The position numbers were made by a program, and so were the translations under genes. Shown here one piece after another: positions 16,180 through 24,831 of a DNA stretch of 64,000 bases. The notes beneath the pieces were generated by a model, which was not told the origin of the DNA, searched no databases, and saw only the letters and a list, made by a program, of their open reading frames with translations. This stretch comes from an uncultured Bacteroidota bacterium (GTDB taxonomy: Bacteria > Bacteroidota > Bacteroidia > Bacteroidales > P3), in contig CACWPQ010000001.1 in NCBI GenBank assembly GCA_902762805.1, positions 1 to 64,000 of the forward strand, written 5' to 3'. Each line of letters begins with the position of its first letter. Position 1 is the stretch's first letter.

Positions 16180-17133
16180 CTACATACAAGCGAAAGCATC
16201 GATGAGGCCTACTGCGTTTCCAGCGTCATCAACAACGACGAGAGTGTGCACATTGTAGTCGCGCATCATTACCGTTGCATCTTCCAGTCTTACGTTCATA
16301 CCGATTACTTTGGGACTGCATGTCATGATTTCTTCGACACGAAGATTAAAGAACTGGTCGCGCTTGTTTTGCATGGCTCTTCGCACATCGCCGTCGGAGA
16401 CCACACCTGAAAATTTTCCTTTGTCAATAACCAGTGCCAGCCCGAATTTGCGTTTGCTGATTTCGATGATGGTGTCGCTAACCATATCGGACGAGGATAC
16501 GACAGGCAGATTATCGGAGTACATGTGGTCCTTGACTTTTGCGAGCAGTCTTTTGCCAAGTGAGCCACCTGGGTGGTAGCGCGCGAAGTCGGCGGGTTTG
16601 AAATTACGTTGGCGTATCAGGGCACAGGCGAGGGCATCTCCGATGGCGAGCGTGGCAGTGGTGGAGGAGGTAGGAGCCAAGCCGAGGGGGTCGGCTTCAC
16701 GGGAGACTGCTATATTGAGATGGCACAAGGAGTATTGAGCCAACAGGGAGGCAGGATTGCCCGAGACGCCGATGATGGGGATGTTACGGTCGATGAGCAG
16801 CGGGAGGAAGCGGAGCAGCTCGTCGGTCATGCCGCTGTAGGAGATGGCCATGACGACGTCGCCTTCTTGTATCATGCCGAGGTCGCCGTGGTAGGCGTCG
16901 AGGGGGTTGATGAAGAAGGAGGGGGTGCCGGTGGAGGCGAGGGTGGCGGCTATTTTGCTTCCGATGTGGCCACTTTTGCCTACGCCTGTGATGACGAATT
17001 TGCCGCGGCAGGAATAGACAAGTTCGACGGCGCGGACGAAGTCGTCGCCCAGGCGCGGCACGAGGTCGAGGATGGCCTGGGCCTCGTCTTGGAGGCACTG
17101 GCGGGCTACATCCAGTATATCTTTGTTATTCAT
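16180..17133 (-). CDS. kdsD: Arabinose-5-phosphate isomerase, SIS plus two CBS domains
   Basis: A 317-residue KdsD/KpsF-family enzyme converting ribulose 5-phosphate to arabinose 5-phosphate, the first committed step to Kdo. The SIS domain carries GVGKSGHIGSKIAATLASTG near 50-69 and ISYSGMTDELL near 97-107, followed by RYHPGGSLGKRLL and two CBS domains (about 200-317) ending in VVVDDAGNAVGLIDAF. It starts 8 nt after the kdsA stop and lies in the order kdsA-kdsD-transferase-cytidylyltransferase. KdsC phosphatase is not visible nearby. The assignment is strong; a sugar specificity differing from Kdo cannot be excluded. Confidence 0.92.
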   Translation of the reverse strand: MNNKDILDVARQCLQDEAQAILDLVPRLGDDFVRAVELVYSCRGKFVITGVGKSGHIGSKIAATLASTGTPSFFINPLDAYHGDLGMIQEGDVVMAISYSGMTDELLRFLPLLIDRNIPIIGVSGNPASLLAQYSLCHLNIAVSREADPLGLAPTSSTTATLAIGDALACALIRQRNFKPADFARYHPGGSLGKRLLAKVKDHMYSDNLPVVSSSDMVSDTIIEISKRKFGLALVIDKGKFSGVVSDGDVRRAMQNKRDQFFNLRVEEIMTCSPKVIGMNVRLEDATVMMRDYNVHTLVVVDDAGNAVGLIDAFACM

Positions 17134-17141
17134 GGCGATCT

Positions 17142-17897
17142 TTAGAGGAGTTGTCGGATGAGGGGTTCGAGGTCGGGGAGGGCAAGCATGTTGGGGCCGT
17201 CGGAGAGGGCGCGGTCGGGGTCGGGGTGGACCTCGAAGAAATAGCCTGTGGCGCCGAAGGCTTTGGCGGCGAGCGCCATGGCTGGGACGAAGCGGCGGTC
17301 TCCGCCGGTGGTGCCGCCGGCGCCGCCGGGGCGCTGGACGCTGTGGGTGCAGTCCATGATGACGGTGGGGGTGAACTGGAGCATGTCGGGCAGGTTGCGG
17401 AAGTCGACGACGAGGTTGTTGTAGCCGAAGGAGTTGCCGCGCTCGGTGAGCCACACGTCGGTGGCGCCGCTCTGGCGGGCTTTCTCGACGGGGTAGCGCA
17501 TGTCCTGTCCGGAGAGGAACTGGGCTTTCTTGATGTTGACGGCGCGGCCTGTGCGTGCGGCGGCGACGAGGAGGTCGGTCTGGCGGCAGAGGAAGGCGGG
17601 TATCTGCAGCACGTCAACCACCTGGGCGGCGGGTGCGGCCTGGTGGGCTTCGTGGATGTCGGTCAGGAGGCGGAGGCCGTGCTTGGCCTTGACGTCGGCG
17701 AGCATCTGCAGGCCGCGCTCGAGCCCTGGGCCGCGGAAGGAGGCGAGGGAGGTGCGGTTGGCCTTGTCGAAGGAGGCTTTGAATATGATGTCGATGCCGA
17801 ACAGGGCGTTGAGGCGCACGAGTTCGGTGGCGACGGCGTCAAGCAGTTCGGCGCTTTCGATGACGCATGGTCCAGCGATGAATATGGGTTTTGTCAT
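17142..17897 (-). CDS. kdsA: 3-deoxy-8-phosphooctulonate synthase
   Basis: A 251-residue class I aldolase-type enzyme condensing phosphoenolpyruvate with arabinose 5-phosphate to Kdo-8-phosphate. The family motifs are clear: FIAGPCVIES at the start, FKASFDKANRTS near 39-50, GLRLLTDIHE, LQIPAFLCRQTDLL, NIKKAQFLS, TERGNSFGYNNLVVD, MDCTHSVQRPG and FEVHPDPDRALSDGPNML. Length is normal for the family. The start overlaps the ispD stop by 4 nt (ATGA), so translation is coupled. The glycine-rich G-G-A-G-G-T-T-G-G-D in the loop is the usual variable loop. Confidence 0.97.
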   Translation of the reverse strand: MTKPIFIAGPCVIESAELLDAVATELVRLNALFGIDIIFKASFDKANRTSLASFRGPGLERGLQMLADVKAKHGLRLLTDIHEAHQAAPAAQVVDVLQIPAFLCRQTDLLVAAARTGRAVNIKKAQFLSGQDMRYPVEKARQSGATDVWLTERGNSFGYNNLVVDFRNLPDMLQFTPTVIMDCTHSVQRPGGAGGTTGGDRRFVPAMALAAKAFGATGYFFEVHPDPDRALSDGPNMLALPDLEPLIRQLL

Positions 17898-18565
17898 TCT
17901 TGGGTGAGGTCTAGGGGGTGGGTGATTTTGATGTTGTCCGGGCTGCCGTGGACGATGTGGATGTGGACGTCCGGGCGGTAGCGGTGGAGGACGCCGCAGT
18001 CGTCGGTGGCGACGAAGGAGGGGTCTTGGAGTGCGAGGCGGTAGGCGTCGGCGAGGAGGTCGAGGCGGAAGGCTTGGGGAGTCTGGGCGCAGAAGAATTC
18101 GGCGCGGGGGGGCACGTCGGCAATGCAGCCGTGGGCGACGCGGAAGAGGGTGTCGGTGGCGGGGATGGCTACGGCTACGGCTTGGTGTTGCAACAGGGCG
18201 TCGGTGACGCGCTGGAGGATGCTGGCTGAAAGCCAGGGGCGCGCTGCGTCGTGGAGCAATAGGTTGCAGTCGGGGTGGGTGGCGTAGTGGCGCACTGCTG
18301 CCAGGGTGGACTGCCAGCGCTCGGCGCCACCGTCGAGGATGGCGGTGAGTTTGGTCCAGCGGCGGCGTGCGGCCAGTGCTTCGAAGTGGTCGCGCCATTG
18401 GGGGTTGAGCACAACGGCCACCTCGTCGACAGCCGTGTGGGAGTCGAAGAGGTCGAGCGAATGCTCGATGACTTCGCGTCCCTTGAGCGGCAGGAACTGC
18501 TTGGGCACGGGGCTTCCGAAGCGGGATCCTGAGCCTGCGGCGAGCACTATGGCGACGTTTTTCAT
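17894..18565 (-). CDS. ispD: 2-C-methyl-D-erythritol 4-phosphate cytidylyltransferase
   Basis: A 223-residue nucleotidyltransferase of the non-mevalonate isoprenoid pathway. It has the CTP-binding start VLAAGSGSRFGSPVPKQFLP, then H-D-A-A-R-P-W near 105-111, the PATDTL segment, and QTPQAFRL near 161-168. Close relatives such as TarI-type enzymes make CDP-ribitol, so a surface-glycan role is an alternative given the neighbouring Kdo genes, but the motif set fits IspD best. IspH is also present at the far right of the window. It overlaps both neighbours by 4 nt (ATGA). Confidence 0.88.
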   Translation of the reverse strand: MKNVAIVLAAGSGSRFGSPVPKQFLPLKGREVIEHSLDLFDSHTAVDEVAVVLNPQWRDHFEALAARRRWTKLTAILDGGAERWQSTLAAVRHYATHPDCNLLLHDAARPWLSASILQRVTDALLQHQAVAVAIPATDTLFRVAHGCIADVPPRAEFFCAQTPQAFRLDLLADAYRLALQDPSFVATDDCGVLHRYRPDVHIHIVHGSPDNIKITHPLDLTQE

Positions 18566-19077
18566 CGCTGGCTTTCGGTTCTGCGGGCGGCAAGGGCGAA
18601 CAGTCCGCCCCAGAGGAGCAGGGCGAGGAGCTGGACAGTCCAGTCGGTGCCCACGAGGGTGGCGGCAGGCATCAGGAGGGCTTTGAGGGCATAGTAGACG
18701 CCTTTGCCCGCGAGGGCGGCCAGCAGGATGGCGGGCAGGGCGGCCATGCGGCGCGAAAGCAGCGCGTAGCCTCCGGCCACCACGGCCAATTCGGCCACCA
18801 TGCAGGGCAGTTTTTCCACCACGGGCATGCCAACCAGCAGGCTGGAGAGCAGCGGCATGGCGACGGCCAGCACGAGGCCGTTGAGCAGCTGGAGGCCTGC
18901 GCGGCGACCGAGGAGGAGGCCGAGCAGCAGGAGGGCGAGCATGGGGTTGAGCATGTAGAGGGGTGCCGCGGTGAGGTGGGAGGCGGCGGGGATGAGGCAT
19001 GCGGCGGCGACCAGGAGGGCGTCGGCGGCGGCCAGGTGGGCGACGGGGAGGGTGCGTTGCAGGGTTGTCATGTGCAT
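18562..19077 (-). CDS. Putative ECF transporter S component-like membrane protein
   Basis: A 171-residue, very hydrophobic protein with five to six predicted membrane helices and a basic C-terminus (ARRTESQR). The motif LLGLLLGRRAGLQLLNGL and the segment LLVGMPVVEKLPCMVAEL resemble substrate-binding S components found in Bacteroidales. No ECF ATPases or T component are visible nearby, so the transport idea is tentative. It is the first gene of the operon and overlaps ispD by 4 nt. The ATG at 19077 was chosen; an ATG two codons later is equally possible. The leader between the predicted promoter and this start is about 267 nt. Confidence 0.5.
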   Translation of the reverse strand: MHMTTLQRTLPVAHLAAADALLVAAACLIPAASHLTAAPLYMLNPMLALLLLGLLLGRRAGLQLLNGLVLAVAMPLLSSLLVGMPVVEKLPCMVAELAVVAGGYALLSRRMAALPAILLAALAGKGVYYALKALLMPAATLVGTDWTVQLLALLLWGGLFALAARRTESQR

Positions 19078-19207
19078 GTTATTAATTAATGTAGCAGGAT
19101 TATAACACGGCAGCAGGGGTTTTATTGTGCCGGGCGCAAAATATTTTTCGCGCTGCAAGGGGGAGCACCAGGCAGATGCCAGCGAGACAGCAGGGGGTCT
19201 CTAGGGC

Positions 19208-19251
19208 TGTTCTTCGGTTGTTCTTCGGTTGTTCTTCGTCTGTTCTTCGTC
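19208..19251. repeat. Four copies of an 11-mer (TGTTCTTCGGT/GTC)
   Basis: Two copies of TGTTCTTCGGT are followed by two copies of TGTTCTTCGTC, head to tail, inside the MITE-like element. Confidence 0.95.
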
Positions 19252-19350
19252 TGTTGGTGGGGGTGGGGGGATTTTGCACGGGGGGATTTTGGGGCTTTGC
19301 CGGCTGAATGCCAGTCCGATGGGGCGGTTCCGTGGCGGAATACGGTTTTG

Positions 19351-19381
19351 CAAAGGTACGAAGATTTGCGGACAAATGCAA
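19351..19381 (-). promoter_or_regulatory. Predicted promoter of the ECF-ispD-kds operon
   Basis: Minus-strand TTG (19381-19379), 20 nt, TACCTTTG (19358-19351). It lies inside the MITE-like element, so the insertion may have supplied the promoter. Confidence 0.5.
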
Positions 19382-19456
19382 GTGGTTTGAAAAATATTTT
19401 TGCGCGCGGCACAATAAATGTGTCATTGCTACGTAATTAGACAAAAAAAATCACAC

Positions 19457-20482
19457 ATGAAGAAGAGCACACTGATTGCCGCCGTGGCGCTGACGATGCT
19501 GGCGCTGGGCGCCGAGGCACAAAACACTGTCGACAAGCAAGGTCGCCGCCAAGGCCACTGGATACGCACGGACAAGGACGGCACGAAGCTGTTCGAGGCC
19601 ACCTACATCGACGGGCTGGAGGTGGGCACCTCGACCTATTACTACGCCGACGGCACCACCCGAATCCGCAACACTTTCACCGAACCCGGCGTGCGCTGCA
19701 TGCACGAGGCCTACGACGAGCAGGGGCGCATGCTGGCCATGGGCGAGTACTGCCAGCGCAACCGCGACGGCGAGTGGAAATTCTTTGCCAAGGACGGGCG
19801 GCTGCTGAAGGAGGCCGTCTACCGCATGGGCATCAAGGAGGGCCGCCACGTTATCTACACCAAGCAGGGCGACACGGCCGAGGTGACCCACTGGAAGAAC
19901 AACCAGCGCCACGGGCGCTGGTGGAAGCGCATCGGCGAGAAGGGCTACATCACGGGACAATACGTGAACGGCAGCATGGAAGGCCGCCTGGTGGAATACG
20001 ACAACGAGGGGCGCATGGCTCGCGAAGGCTACTATCAGAACGGGCTCAAGCACGGCACCTACCGTTTCTTCGAGCACGGCCGCCTGACGGTCGACGAGCG
20101 GTGGAACCACGGCATTCTGGGCGACCGCAAGATACTTCTGCTGACGCCCGAAGCGCAGTTTGTATCGATCTACGACATCGCCGCCCTGGCCGCCCAGGGC
20201 AAGAACCGCGTGGTGGTCATCCTCACCGATGGCACACACCTCGTCACCCAGGAGAGCGCCGACCAGGTCTTCGACCGCCTCGGCAACGAGCGCTTCACAA
20301 TGGCCAACCGCAAGAGCCGCATCCTGGTGGCGCGCGACGCCGTGCAGCGCATCGGCAAGGACAGCGAGGGGCGCGAGGTGCTGCTGATGGAACCGCAGCC
20401 CGACTTCGCCATCTTCCCCGACGAAGACTGCGTCAAGATGGTCAACGCCAAGCGGTATGACGAGGAGTCGCCGCTGGACTAG
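19457..20482 (+). CDS. Secreted MORN/YwqK-like repeat protein
   Basis: A 341-residue exported protein. A signal peptide (MKKSTLIAAVALTMLALGAEA/Q) is followed by about eight short repeats of the toxin-antitoxin YwqK/MORN type: patterns such as D-K-Q-G-R-R-Q-G-H-W, Y-x-N-G-x-x-x-G and N-G-L-K-H-G-T-Y-R-F-F spaced by about 22 residues up to residue 230. The remaining 110 residues are a different, mixed alpha/beta region. Such repeats occur in many Bacteroidota surface or periplasmic proteins with unknown roles. The ATG at 19457 gives the signal peptide; in-frame codons upstream would disrupt it. Confidence 0.7.
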   Translation: MKKSTLIAAVALTMLALGAEAQNTVDKQGRRQGHWIRTDKDGTKLFEATYIDGLEVGTSTYYYADGTTRIRNTFTEPGVRCMHEAYDEQGRMLAMGEYCQRNRDGEWKFFAKDGRLLKEAVYRMGIKEGRHVIYTKQGDTAEVTHWKNNQRHGRWWKRIGEKGYITGQYVNGSMEGRLVEYDNEGRMAREGYYQNGLKHGTYRFFEHGRLTVDERWNHGILGDRKILLLTPEAQFVSIYDIAALAAQGKNRVVVILTDGTHLVTQESADQVFDRLGNERFTMANRKSRILVARDAVQRIGKDSEGREVLLMEPQPDFAIFPDEDCVKMVNAKRYDEESPLD

Positions 20483-20515
20483 CGCATGCCACCACCCCCG
20501 AAAGAGGAGAAAAAA

Positions 20516-20645
20516 GAAGCGGATGCTAGATTGCATCCGCTTCCTCCATTAAACACTATTACAAAATCCAAAATTTAGAAGGTATTCTGGAAACCTTTAT
20601 CGTTCAATATCAGCTGATAGTCAGAAAACAACTTCTCTTGTTTTA
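20516..20645 (-). ncRNA. Candidate small RNA with its own promoter and terminator
   Basis: Minus-strand TTG (20682-20680), 21 nt, and TAATTTTG (20658-20651) form a Bacteroidetes promoter that faces a region without a minus-strand gene. About 100 nt downstream a perfect 11-bp stem (20533-20543 with 20516-20526, loop of six) is followed on the minus strand by TTTTTT, a strong intrinsic terminator. The predicted RNA of about 130 nt contains a short hairpin (AAGGT...ACCTT) and a 12-nt palindrome (TATCAGCTGATA) and no meaningful ORF. It ends next to the MORN gene's 3' end. I do not recognise the family. Confidence 0.5.
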
Positions 20646-20650
20646 CGCTG

Positions 20651-20682
20651 CAAAATTACAAAATAAAAACGAACTACAACAA
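20651..20682 (-). promoter_or_regulatory. Predicted promoter of the candidate small RNA
   Basis: TTG (20682-20680) and TAATTTTG (20658-20651) on the minus strand with a 21-nt spacer. Confidence 0.5.
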
Positions 20683-20732
20683 AAAAATTAGCGGAATTGT
20701 ATATTTTTAACATTTAAACCGACCGAAATCCA

Positions 20733-21920
20733 ATGCGAATTGCCGCCCAGACACTAGGATGCAAACTCAACTACGCCGAAACCTCCGACCACCTGCGCCG
20801 CCTCTCCGACGAAGGGCACGAGATTGTGGACTGGACGGCCGAGGCCGACCTATACATCGTCAACACCTGCACCGTCACGGCTGTGGCCGAGAAGAAATGC
20901 CGCGCCGCCATCCGCCAGGCCCACCGCCGCAACCCCGAAGCACAAATCGTCGTCATGGGCTGCTTCGCCCAGACAGCTGCCGACGAGGTGGCTCGCATCC
21001 CGGGCGTCACCCAGGTGCTCGGCAACGAGAGCAAACGCCTCCTCTCCTACTCCACCGCCGGCGGCCATCGCACCCGCACCTTCTTCAAAATCCAGGACGG
21101 CTGCGACTACTTCTGCACCTACTGCGCCATCCCCTACGCCCGCGGCCGCTCCCGCTCCGCCACCATCGAGGAGACCCTCTGTGCCGCCCGCCGCATCGCC
21201 GACAGCGGCGCACGCGAGGTAGTGCTCACCGGTATCAACACCGGCACCTTCGGTCAACACCAAGGCGAAGCCTTCCTCGACCTGCTGCGCGGACTGGACC
21301 AAATTGAAGGCATCCTAAGATACAGAATATCAAGCATCGAACCCAACCTGCTGACCGACGACATCATCGACTTCGTGGCCCACAGCCGCGCCTTCCTCCC
21401 CCACTTCCACGTGCCGCTCCAAGCCGGATCCGACCACGTCCTCAGCCTCATGCACCGCCGCTACACCACCGCCCTCTACGCCGACAAAGTACATCGCATC
21501 AAAGCCGCCATGCCCGACGCCTGCATCGCCGCCGACATCATGGCCGGCTTCAACGGCGAGAGCGAACAAGAGTTCCAAAAGACGCTCGACTTCATCGAAT
21601 CCGTCCCCATCTCCTACCTCCACGTCTTCACCTACAGCGACCGCCCAGGCACCGCCGCCCTCCGTCTGGGCGAGAAAGTCCCCATCCCCGTCCGCCACGA
21701 ACACACACACCGCCTCCTCGCCCTCTCCAAGCGCATGCACCAAACCTTCATCCAAAGCCAGCTCGGCAAAGAGCGCCCTGTCCTCTGGGAGACCGCCGAA
21801 GAGGGGTGGACCGACAACTACATCCGTCTCCGCGCCCCACACGACCCTAACCGCATCAACACCATCTCCCCCATCACCCTCACCCCAGACAACATCATCG
21901 CCACCACCCACGACAATTAA
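20733..21920 (+). CDS. mtaB: tRNA t6A37 methylthiotransferase MtaB
   Basis: A 395-residue radical SAM methylthiotransferase converting N6-threonylcarbamoyladenosine at position 37 of tRNA to its 2-methylthio form. The N-terminal UPF0004 domain contains three cluster cysteines (TLGCKLN, VNTCTVT, VMGCFAQ). The radical SAM motif is GCDYFCTYCAIPYARGR near 120-136, followed by the family's LTGIN-G segment, PHFHVPLQAGSD and ADIMAGFNGE. The C-terminal TRAM-like part is short. Length and start (MRIAAQTLGCKLN) are normal. It stands alone; a bidirectional hairpin follows the stop. Confidence 0.96.
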   Translation: MRIAAQTLGCKLNYAETSDHLRRLSDEGHEIVDWTAEADLYIVNTCTVTAVAEKKCRAAIRQAHRRNPEAQIVVMGCFAQTAADEVARIPGVTQVLGNESKRLLSYSTAGGHRTRTFFKIQDGCDYFCTYCAIPYARGRSRSATIEETLCAARRIADSGAREVVLTGINTGTFGQHQGEAFLDLLRGLDQIEGILRYRISSIEPNLLTDDIIDFVAHSRAFLPHFHVPLQAGSDHVLSLMHRRYTTALYADKVHRIKAAMPDACIAADIMAGFNGESEQEFQKTLDFIESVPISYLHVFTYSDRPGTAALRLGEKVPIPVRHEHTHRLLALSKRMHQTFIQSQLGKERPVLWETAEEGWTDNYIRLRAPHDPNRINTISPITLTPDNIIATTHDN

Positions 21921-21929
21921 ATCATTAAG

Positions 21930-21975
21930 AAAAAAGAGAGGGGCGCCCACATCACGGACGCCCCACTTTTTATTC
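21930..21975. terminator. Bidirectional terminator between mtaB and the C1B peptidase
   Basis: GGGGCG (21940-21945) pairs with CGCCCC (21959-21964); an A-run lies on one side and ACTTTTTATT on the other, serving both convergent genes. Confidence 0.75.
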
Positions 21976-21987
21976 TACCCATGTAGA

Positions 21988-23247
21988 TTAGCGCTTTTTG
22001 CTCTTCTTGGCGTTCTTGTCGCTGCTGCTCTCGATGCCGAGCTTGGCACGGATGGCGGCAGGGATGGCGTCCTTGTGGACCACGATGTTCATGGTCTTGT
22101 AGCGGGCGAAAGCCTTGCTGACGAAGAAGTTGCCTCCGAATTCGCCGTTGTACTTGCCCCAGCTGTTCTTCACCATATAGTACTCGTTGCCCATCTGGTC
22201 CTTGGCCTTGCCGAAGATCTGCATGCCGTGGTCGTCGGTGGTCTCCCAGTTGTCGTAGGCCTCCTGGCGCTCCTCCTGGGTCACCCAGCGCTGCGGCGTG
22301 GGGTGGTTGGCGGCCTCGTCGGCTATCTCGCTGGCCTTCATGCCGCTCCACTTGGCCTGGTCGCTACCCACACCGCCCTTCGGGGCCTCGGTGGCGGGCA
22401 GGACGGCAAAGCCCTTGCGGGTGTAGCGGAAGCCGGGCTCGCTGACGTCGCTGCCCCAGGCGATGGTGTAGCCGTTGTCGATGGCGTAGTCGAAAATTTC
22501 CATCATCTCGTCGATGGGCACATTGTAGCTCTGGCCCCAGCGCCAGTTGTCCTGGATTTCGAGGACAAACTTTTCGTAGAAGGGGTGGTGGGTGTAGCTG
22601 GTGATGCTCACATAGTCGTCGGGGTTCAGGCCCAGGCTCTCGGCGTAGCTCTTGGGGGTGTACTTGACGCCCTTGTAGGTGAAGCTCTCGGGGGCTTTGC
22701 CGAGGTAGATTTCGTGCACAGCGGCCACAGCCTTGCTCCAGAGGGGCTCGCCGTCCGGGCTGCGCTGCAGCTTCTTCAGCTTGCCTTTGGCCACGGCCTC
22801 GACCATCACGTCGGTCAGCGCGCTCAGCTCGGTGTGGTTCGACAGGGTGTCGCCGTACATCGCGCCGGGACGCATCACCTCTTCGGGCACCATGCCGTAG
22901 TGCTTCCAGCAGTAGAGCACATCGTTGAAGGCTCCGCCCTGGCTGAAGCTCACGTCGCCATGGGTGCGCACGGCAGCCTTGGCGCGGTCGTTGTAGGTCT
23001 TGGCCACCACGAACATCTCGCTCAGGTCGTGCTCGCCCTTGCCCATGCGGATCAGCTCGCTCTCGAGGAAGGCGATGGTGGAATAGCTCCAGCAGGTGCC
23101 GGCGTTGTTCTGGTTCTTCACGGAGGTGATCGGAAGCACCTTGATGGTGTCGAACTTGTATCCCTCGTCGTCTTTCTTCTGCTCCTGTGCAATGGCCGAG
23201 CTGCACACAACTGCCATGGCACCAATCATTAAGAATGTCTTTTTCAT
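21988..23247 (-). CDS. Secreted C1B (bleomycin hydrolase/aminopeptidase C-like) cysteine peptidase
   Basis: A 419-residue papain-fold peptidase with a signal peptide ([16 protein letters not shown]). The catalytic cysteine lies in [16 protein letters not shown] (near 52); the His region is [12 protein letters not shown] and the Asn region [11 protein letters not shown], which is the bleomycin hydrolase order. The C-terminus ends with a lysine-rich tail (KNAKKSKKR). C1B enzymes are usually cytoplasmic, but exported homologues are common in Bacteroidales and probably degrade peptides in the periplasm. A good promoter precedes it. Confidence 0.92.
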   Translation of the reverse strand: MKKTFLMIGAMAVVCSSAIAQEQKKDDEGYKFDTIKVLPITSVKNQNNAGTCWSYSTIAFLESELIRMGKGEHDLSEMFVVAKTYNDRAKAAVRTHGDVSFSQGGAFNDVLYCWKHYGMVPEEVMRPGAMYGDTLSNHTELSALTDVMVEAVAKGKLKKLQRSPDGEPLWSKAVAAVHEIYLGKAPESFTYKGVKYTPKSYAESLGLNPDDYVSITSYTHHPFYEKFVLEIQDNWRWGQSYNVPIDEMMEIFDYAIDNGYTIAWGSDVSEPGFRYTRKGFAVLPATEAPKGGVGSDQAKWSGMKASEIADEAANHPTPQRWVTQEERQEAYDNWETTDDHGMQIFGKAKDQMGNEYYMVKNSWGKYNGEFGGNFFVSKAFARYKTMNIVVHKDAIPAAIRAKLGIESSSDKNAKKSKKR

Positions 23248-23282
23248 CTATTTAATATGTTTTTTTGTTTGTTTTCGCGGTG

Positions 23283-23312
23283 CAAAGATACAAAACTTGC
23301 CCGACATGACAA
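23283..23312 (-). promoter_or_regulatory. Predicted promoter of the C1B peptidase gene
   Basis: Minus-strand TTTTG ending at 23310, 19 nt, TATCTTTG (23290-23283). Confidence 0.65.
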
Positions 23313-23378
23313 AATATTTTTTCATCCGCCCTCCGCATCCCACCCCCCAACATCCCCTCCCCTGCCCTTCACCTGGCG

Positions 23379-23455
23379 AGGAAGAAGAGAGGAAGAAGAG
23401 GATACCTCTAATCCACTGCAAATCACCAGGTTGAAAACATGCCATTTTTGCCCGT
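23379..23455 (-). repeat. CT-rich dispersed intergenic repeat, copy 1
   Basis: The minus strand reads TCCTCTTCTTCCTCTCTTCT preceded by a GGTGAT...CAGTGGATT box. Apart from this and the peptidase promoter, nothing else is recognisable in the 339-nt gap 23248-23586. Confidence 0.75.
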
Positions 23456-23586
23456 TTTGGCACTTTTCATCCACTTTTTTGCAGCCTTTTTGCACCCGTT
23501 TTCCACCCCCGTGCCGAAAAAAATTACACCCCATGCACAATAACCGCGCACGCATCGCGTTACGAACCATATTTATATACAAAAAC

Positions 23587-24828
23587 ATGACAAAGATAGC
23601 AGTTGCCGGCACCGGTTACGTCGGCCTCTCACTCGCCACCCTGCTGGCTCAGCACAACGACGTCACGGCCGTGGACATCGTCCCGGAACGTGTTGACTTG
23701 GTGAATAATAAAAAGTCGCCCATCCAGGACGACTATATCGAGGACTACCTCGCCCACAAGCCGCTCACCCTCCGCGCCACACTCGATTGGCAGGCCGGCT
23801 ACCGCGATGCCGAATACGTCGTCATCGCCGCCCCCACCAACTACGACTCGGTGCGCAACTTCTTCGACACCAGCGCCGTCGAGGACGTCATCCAAAAGGT
23901 GATGCAGGTCAACCCCACCGCCACCATGGTCATCAAGAGCACCATCCCCGTGGGCTACACCGAGCACATCCGCCGGCAGACGGGCAGCCGCAACATCATC
24001 TTCGCCCCCGAGTTCCTCCGCGAGAGCAAAGCCCTCTACGACAACCTCTACCCCAGCCGCATCATCGTCGGCTACCGGCAGGACGACCCCGACCTCGAGC
24101 AGCGCGCCCACCGCTTCGCCGAGCTGGTCCGCCAGGGGGCCATCCAGCAGGACGTGCCCGTCCTCTTCATGGGCACCACCGAGGCCGAAGCCGTCAAGCT
24201 CTTCGCCAACACATATCTCGCCCTGCGTGTCAGCTATTTCAACGAGCTCGACACCTACGCCGAGATGAAAGGCCTCGACACCCAGGCCATCATCAACGGC
24301 GTCTGCCTCGACCCCCGCATCGGCACCCACTACAACAACCCCTCCTTCGGCTACGGCGGCTACTGCCTGCCCAAGGACACCAAGCAGCTGCTGGCCAACT
24401 ATGCCGACGTGCCCGAGGAGCTCATCCGCGCCATCGTCGAGAGCAACCGCACGCGCAAGGACTTCATTGCCGACCAGGTGCTCAAAAAAGCCGGCTACTA
24501 CGACTACTACAACCGCGGCGACTTCGACGCCTCGGCCGAGCGCGAATGCACCATCGGCGTCTACCGCCTCACCATGAAAAGCGGCTCCGACAACTTCCGC
24601 CAGTCCTCCATCCAGGGCGTCATGAAGCGCGTCAAAGCCAAAGGCGCCAAAGTCATCATCTACGAACCCACGCTCGAAGCCGGCAGCACCTTCTTCGGCA
24701 GCGAGGTGGTGGGCGACCTGGCCGAGTTCAAGCGCCGCGCCCAAGCCATCATCGCCAACCGCTACGACCCCTGCCTCGACGACGTGCAGCAGAAAGTCTA
24801 CACCCGCGACATATTTAAAAGAGATTAA
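23587..24828 (+). CDS. ugd: UDP-glucose/nucleotide-sugar 6-dehydrogenase
   Basis: A 413-residue NAD-dependent dehydrogenase oxidising UDP-glucose (or a related nucleotide sugar) to the uronic acid for surface polysaccharides. The Rossmann start is [15 protein letters not shown]; other family signatures are [11 protein letters not shown], the substrate loop [20 protein letters not shown], and the catalytic cysteine in [15 protein letters not shown] (near 257-271). The ATG at 23587 gives the dehydrogenase start without the unrelated upstream frame. rfbB follows after 3 nt, so both supply nucleotide sugars from one transcript. Confidence 0.93.
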   Translation: MTKIAVAGTGYVGLSLATLLAQHNDVTAVDIVPERVDLVNNKKSPIQDDYIEDYLAHKPLTLRATLDWQAGYRDAEYVVIAAPTNYDSVRNFFDTSAVEDVIQKVMQVNPTATMVIKSTIPVGYTEHIRRQTGSRNIIFAPEFLRESKALYDNLYPSRIIVGYRQDDPDLEQRAHRFAELVRQGAIQQDVPVLFMGTTEAEAVKLFANTYLALRVSYFNELDTYAEMKGLDTQAIINGVCLDPRIGTHYNNPSFGYGGYCLPKDTKQLLANYADVPEELIRAIVESNRTRKDFIADQVLKKAGYYDYYNRGDFDASAERECTIGVYRLTMKSGSDNFRQSSIQGVMKRVKAKGAKVIIYEPTLEAGSTFFGSEVVGDLAEFKRRAQAIIANRYDPCLDDVQQKVYTRDIFKRD

Positions 24829-24831
24829 CCT

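Larger units (their letters stand above)
19121..19418. mobile_element. 298-bp MITE-like element with about 30-bp terminal inverted repeats
   Basis: The left end (19121-19149) and the reverse complement of the right end (19389-19418) are identical except for one mismatch and one extra base, both beginning TTTATTGTGCCG. No convincing coding sequence lies between them. The element contains an 11-mer tandem array and the predicted promoter of the ECF-ispD-kdsA operon. No clear target-site duplication is visible. Together with short flanks it makes up the 379-bp gap between 19078 and 19456. Confidence 0.65.

Noticed and set aside
17142..19000. Long minus-strand N-terminal extensions of KdsA, KdsD and IspD
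   Set aside because: They are Arg/Pro/His-rich shadows of neighbouring genes; each enzyme has a family-typical start at an ATG overlapping or just behind the upstream stop.
19125..19307. Small ORFs inside the MITE-like element on both strands
   Set aside because: They consist of translated repeats and G/C-rich sequence with no recognisable protein features.
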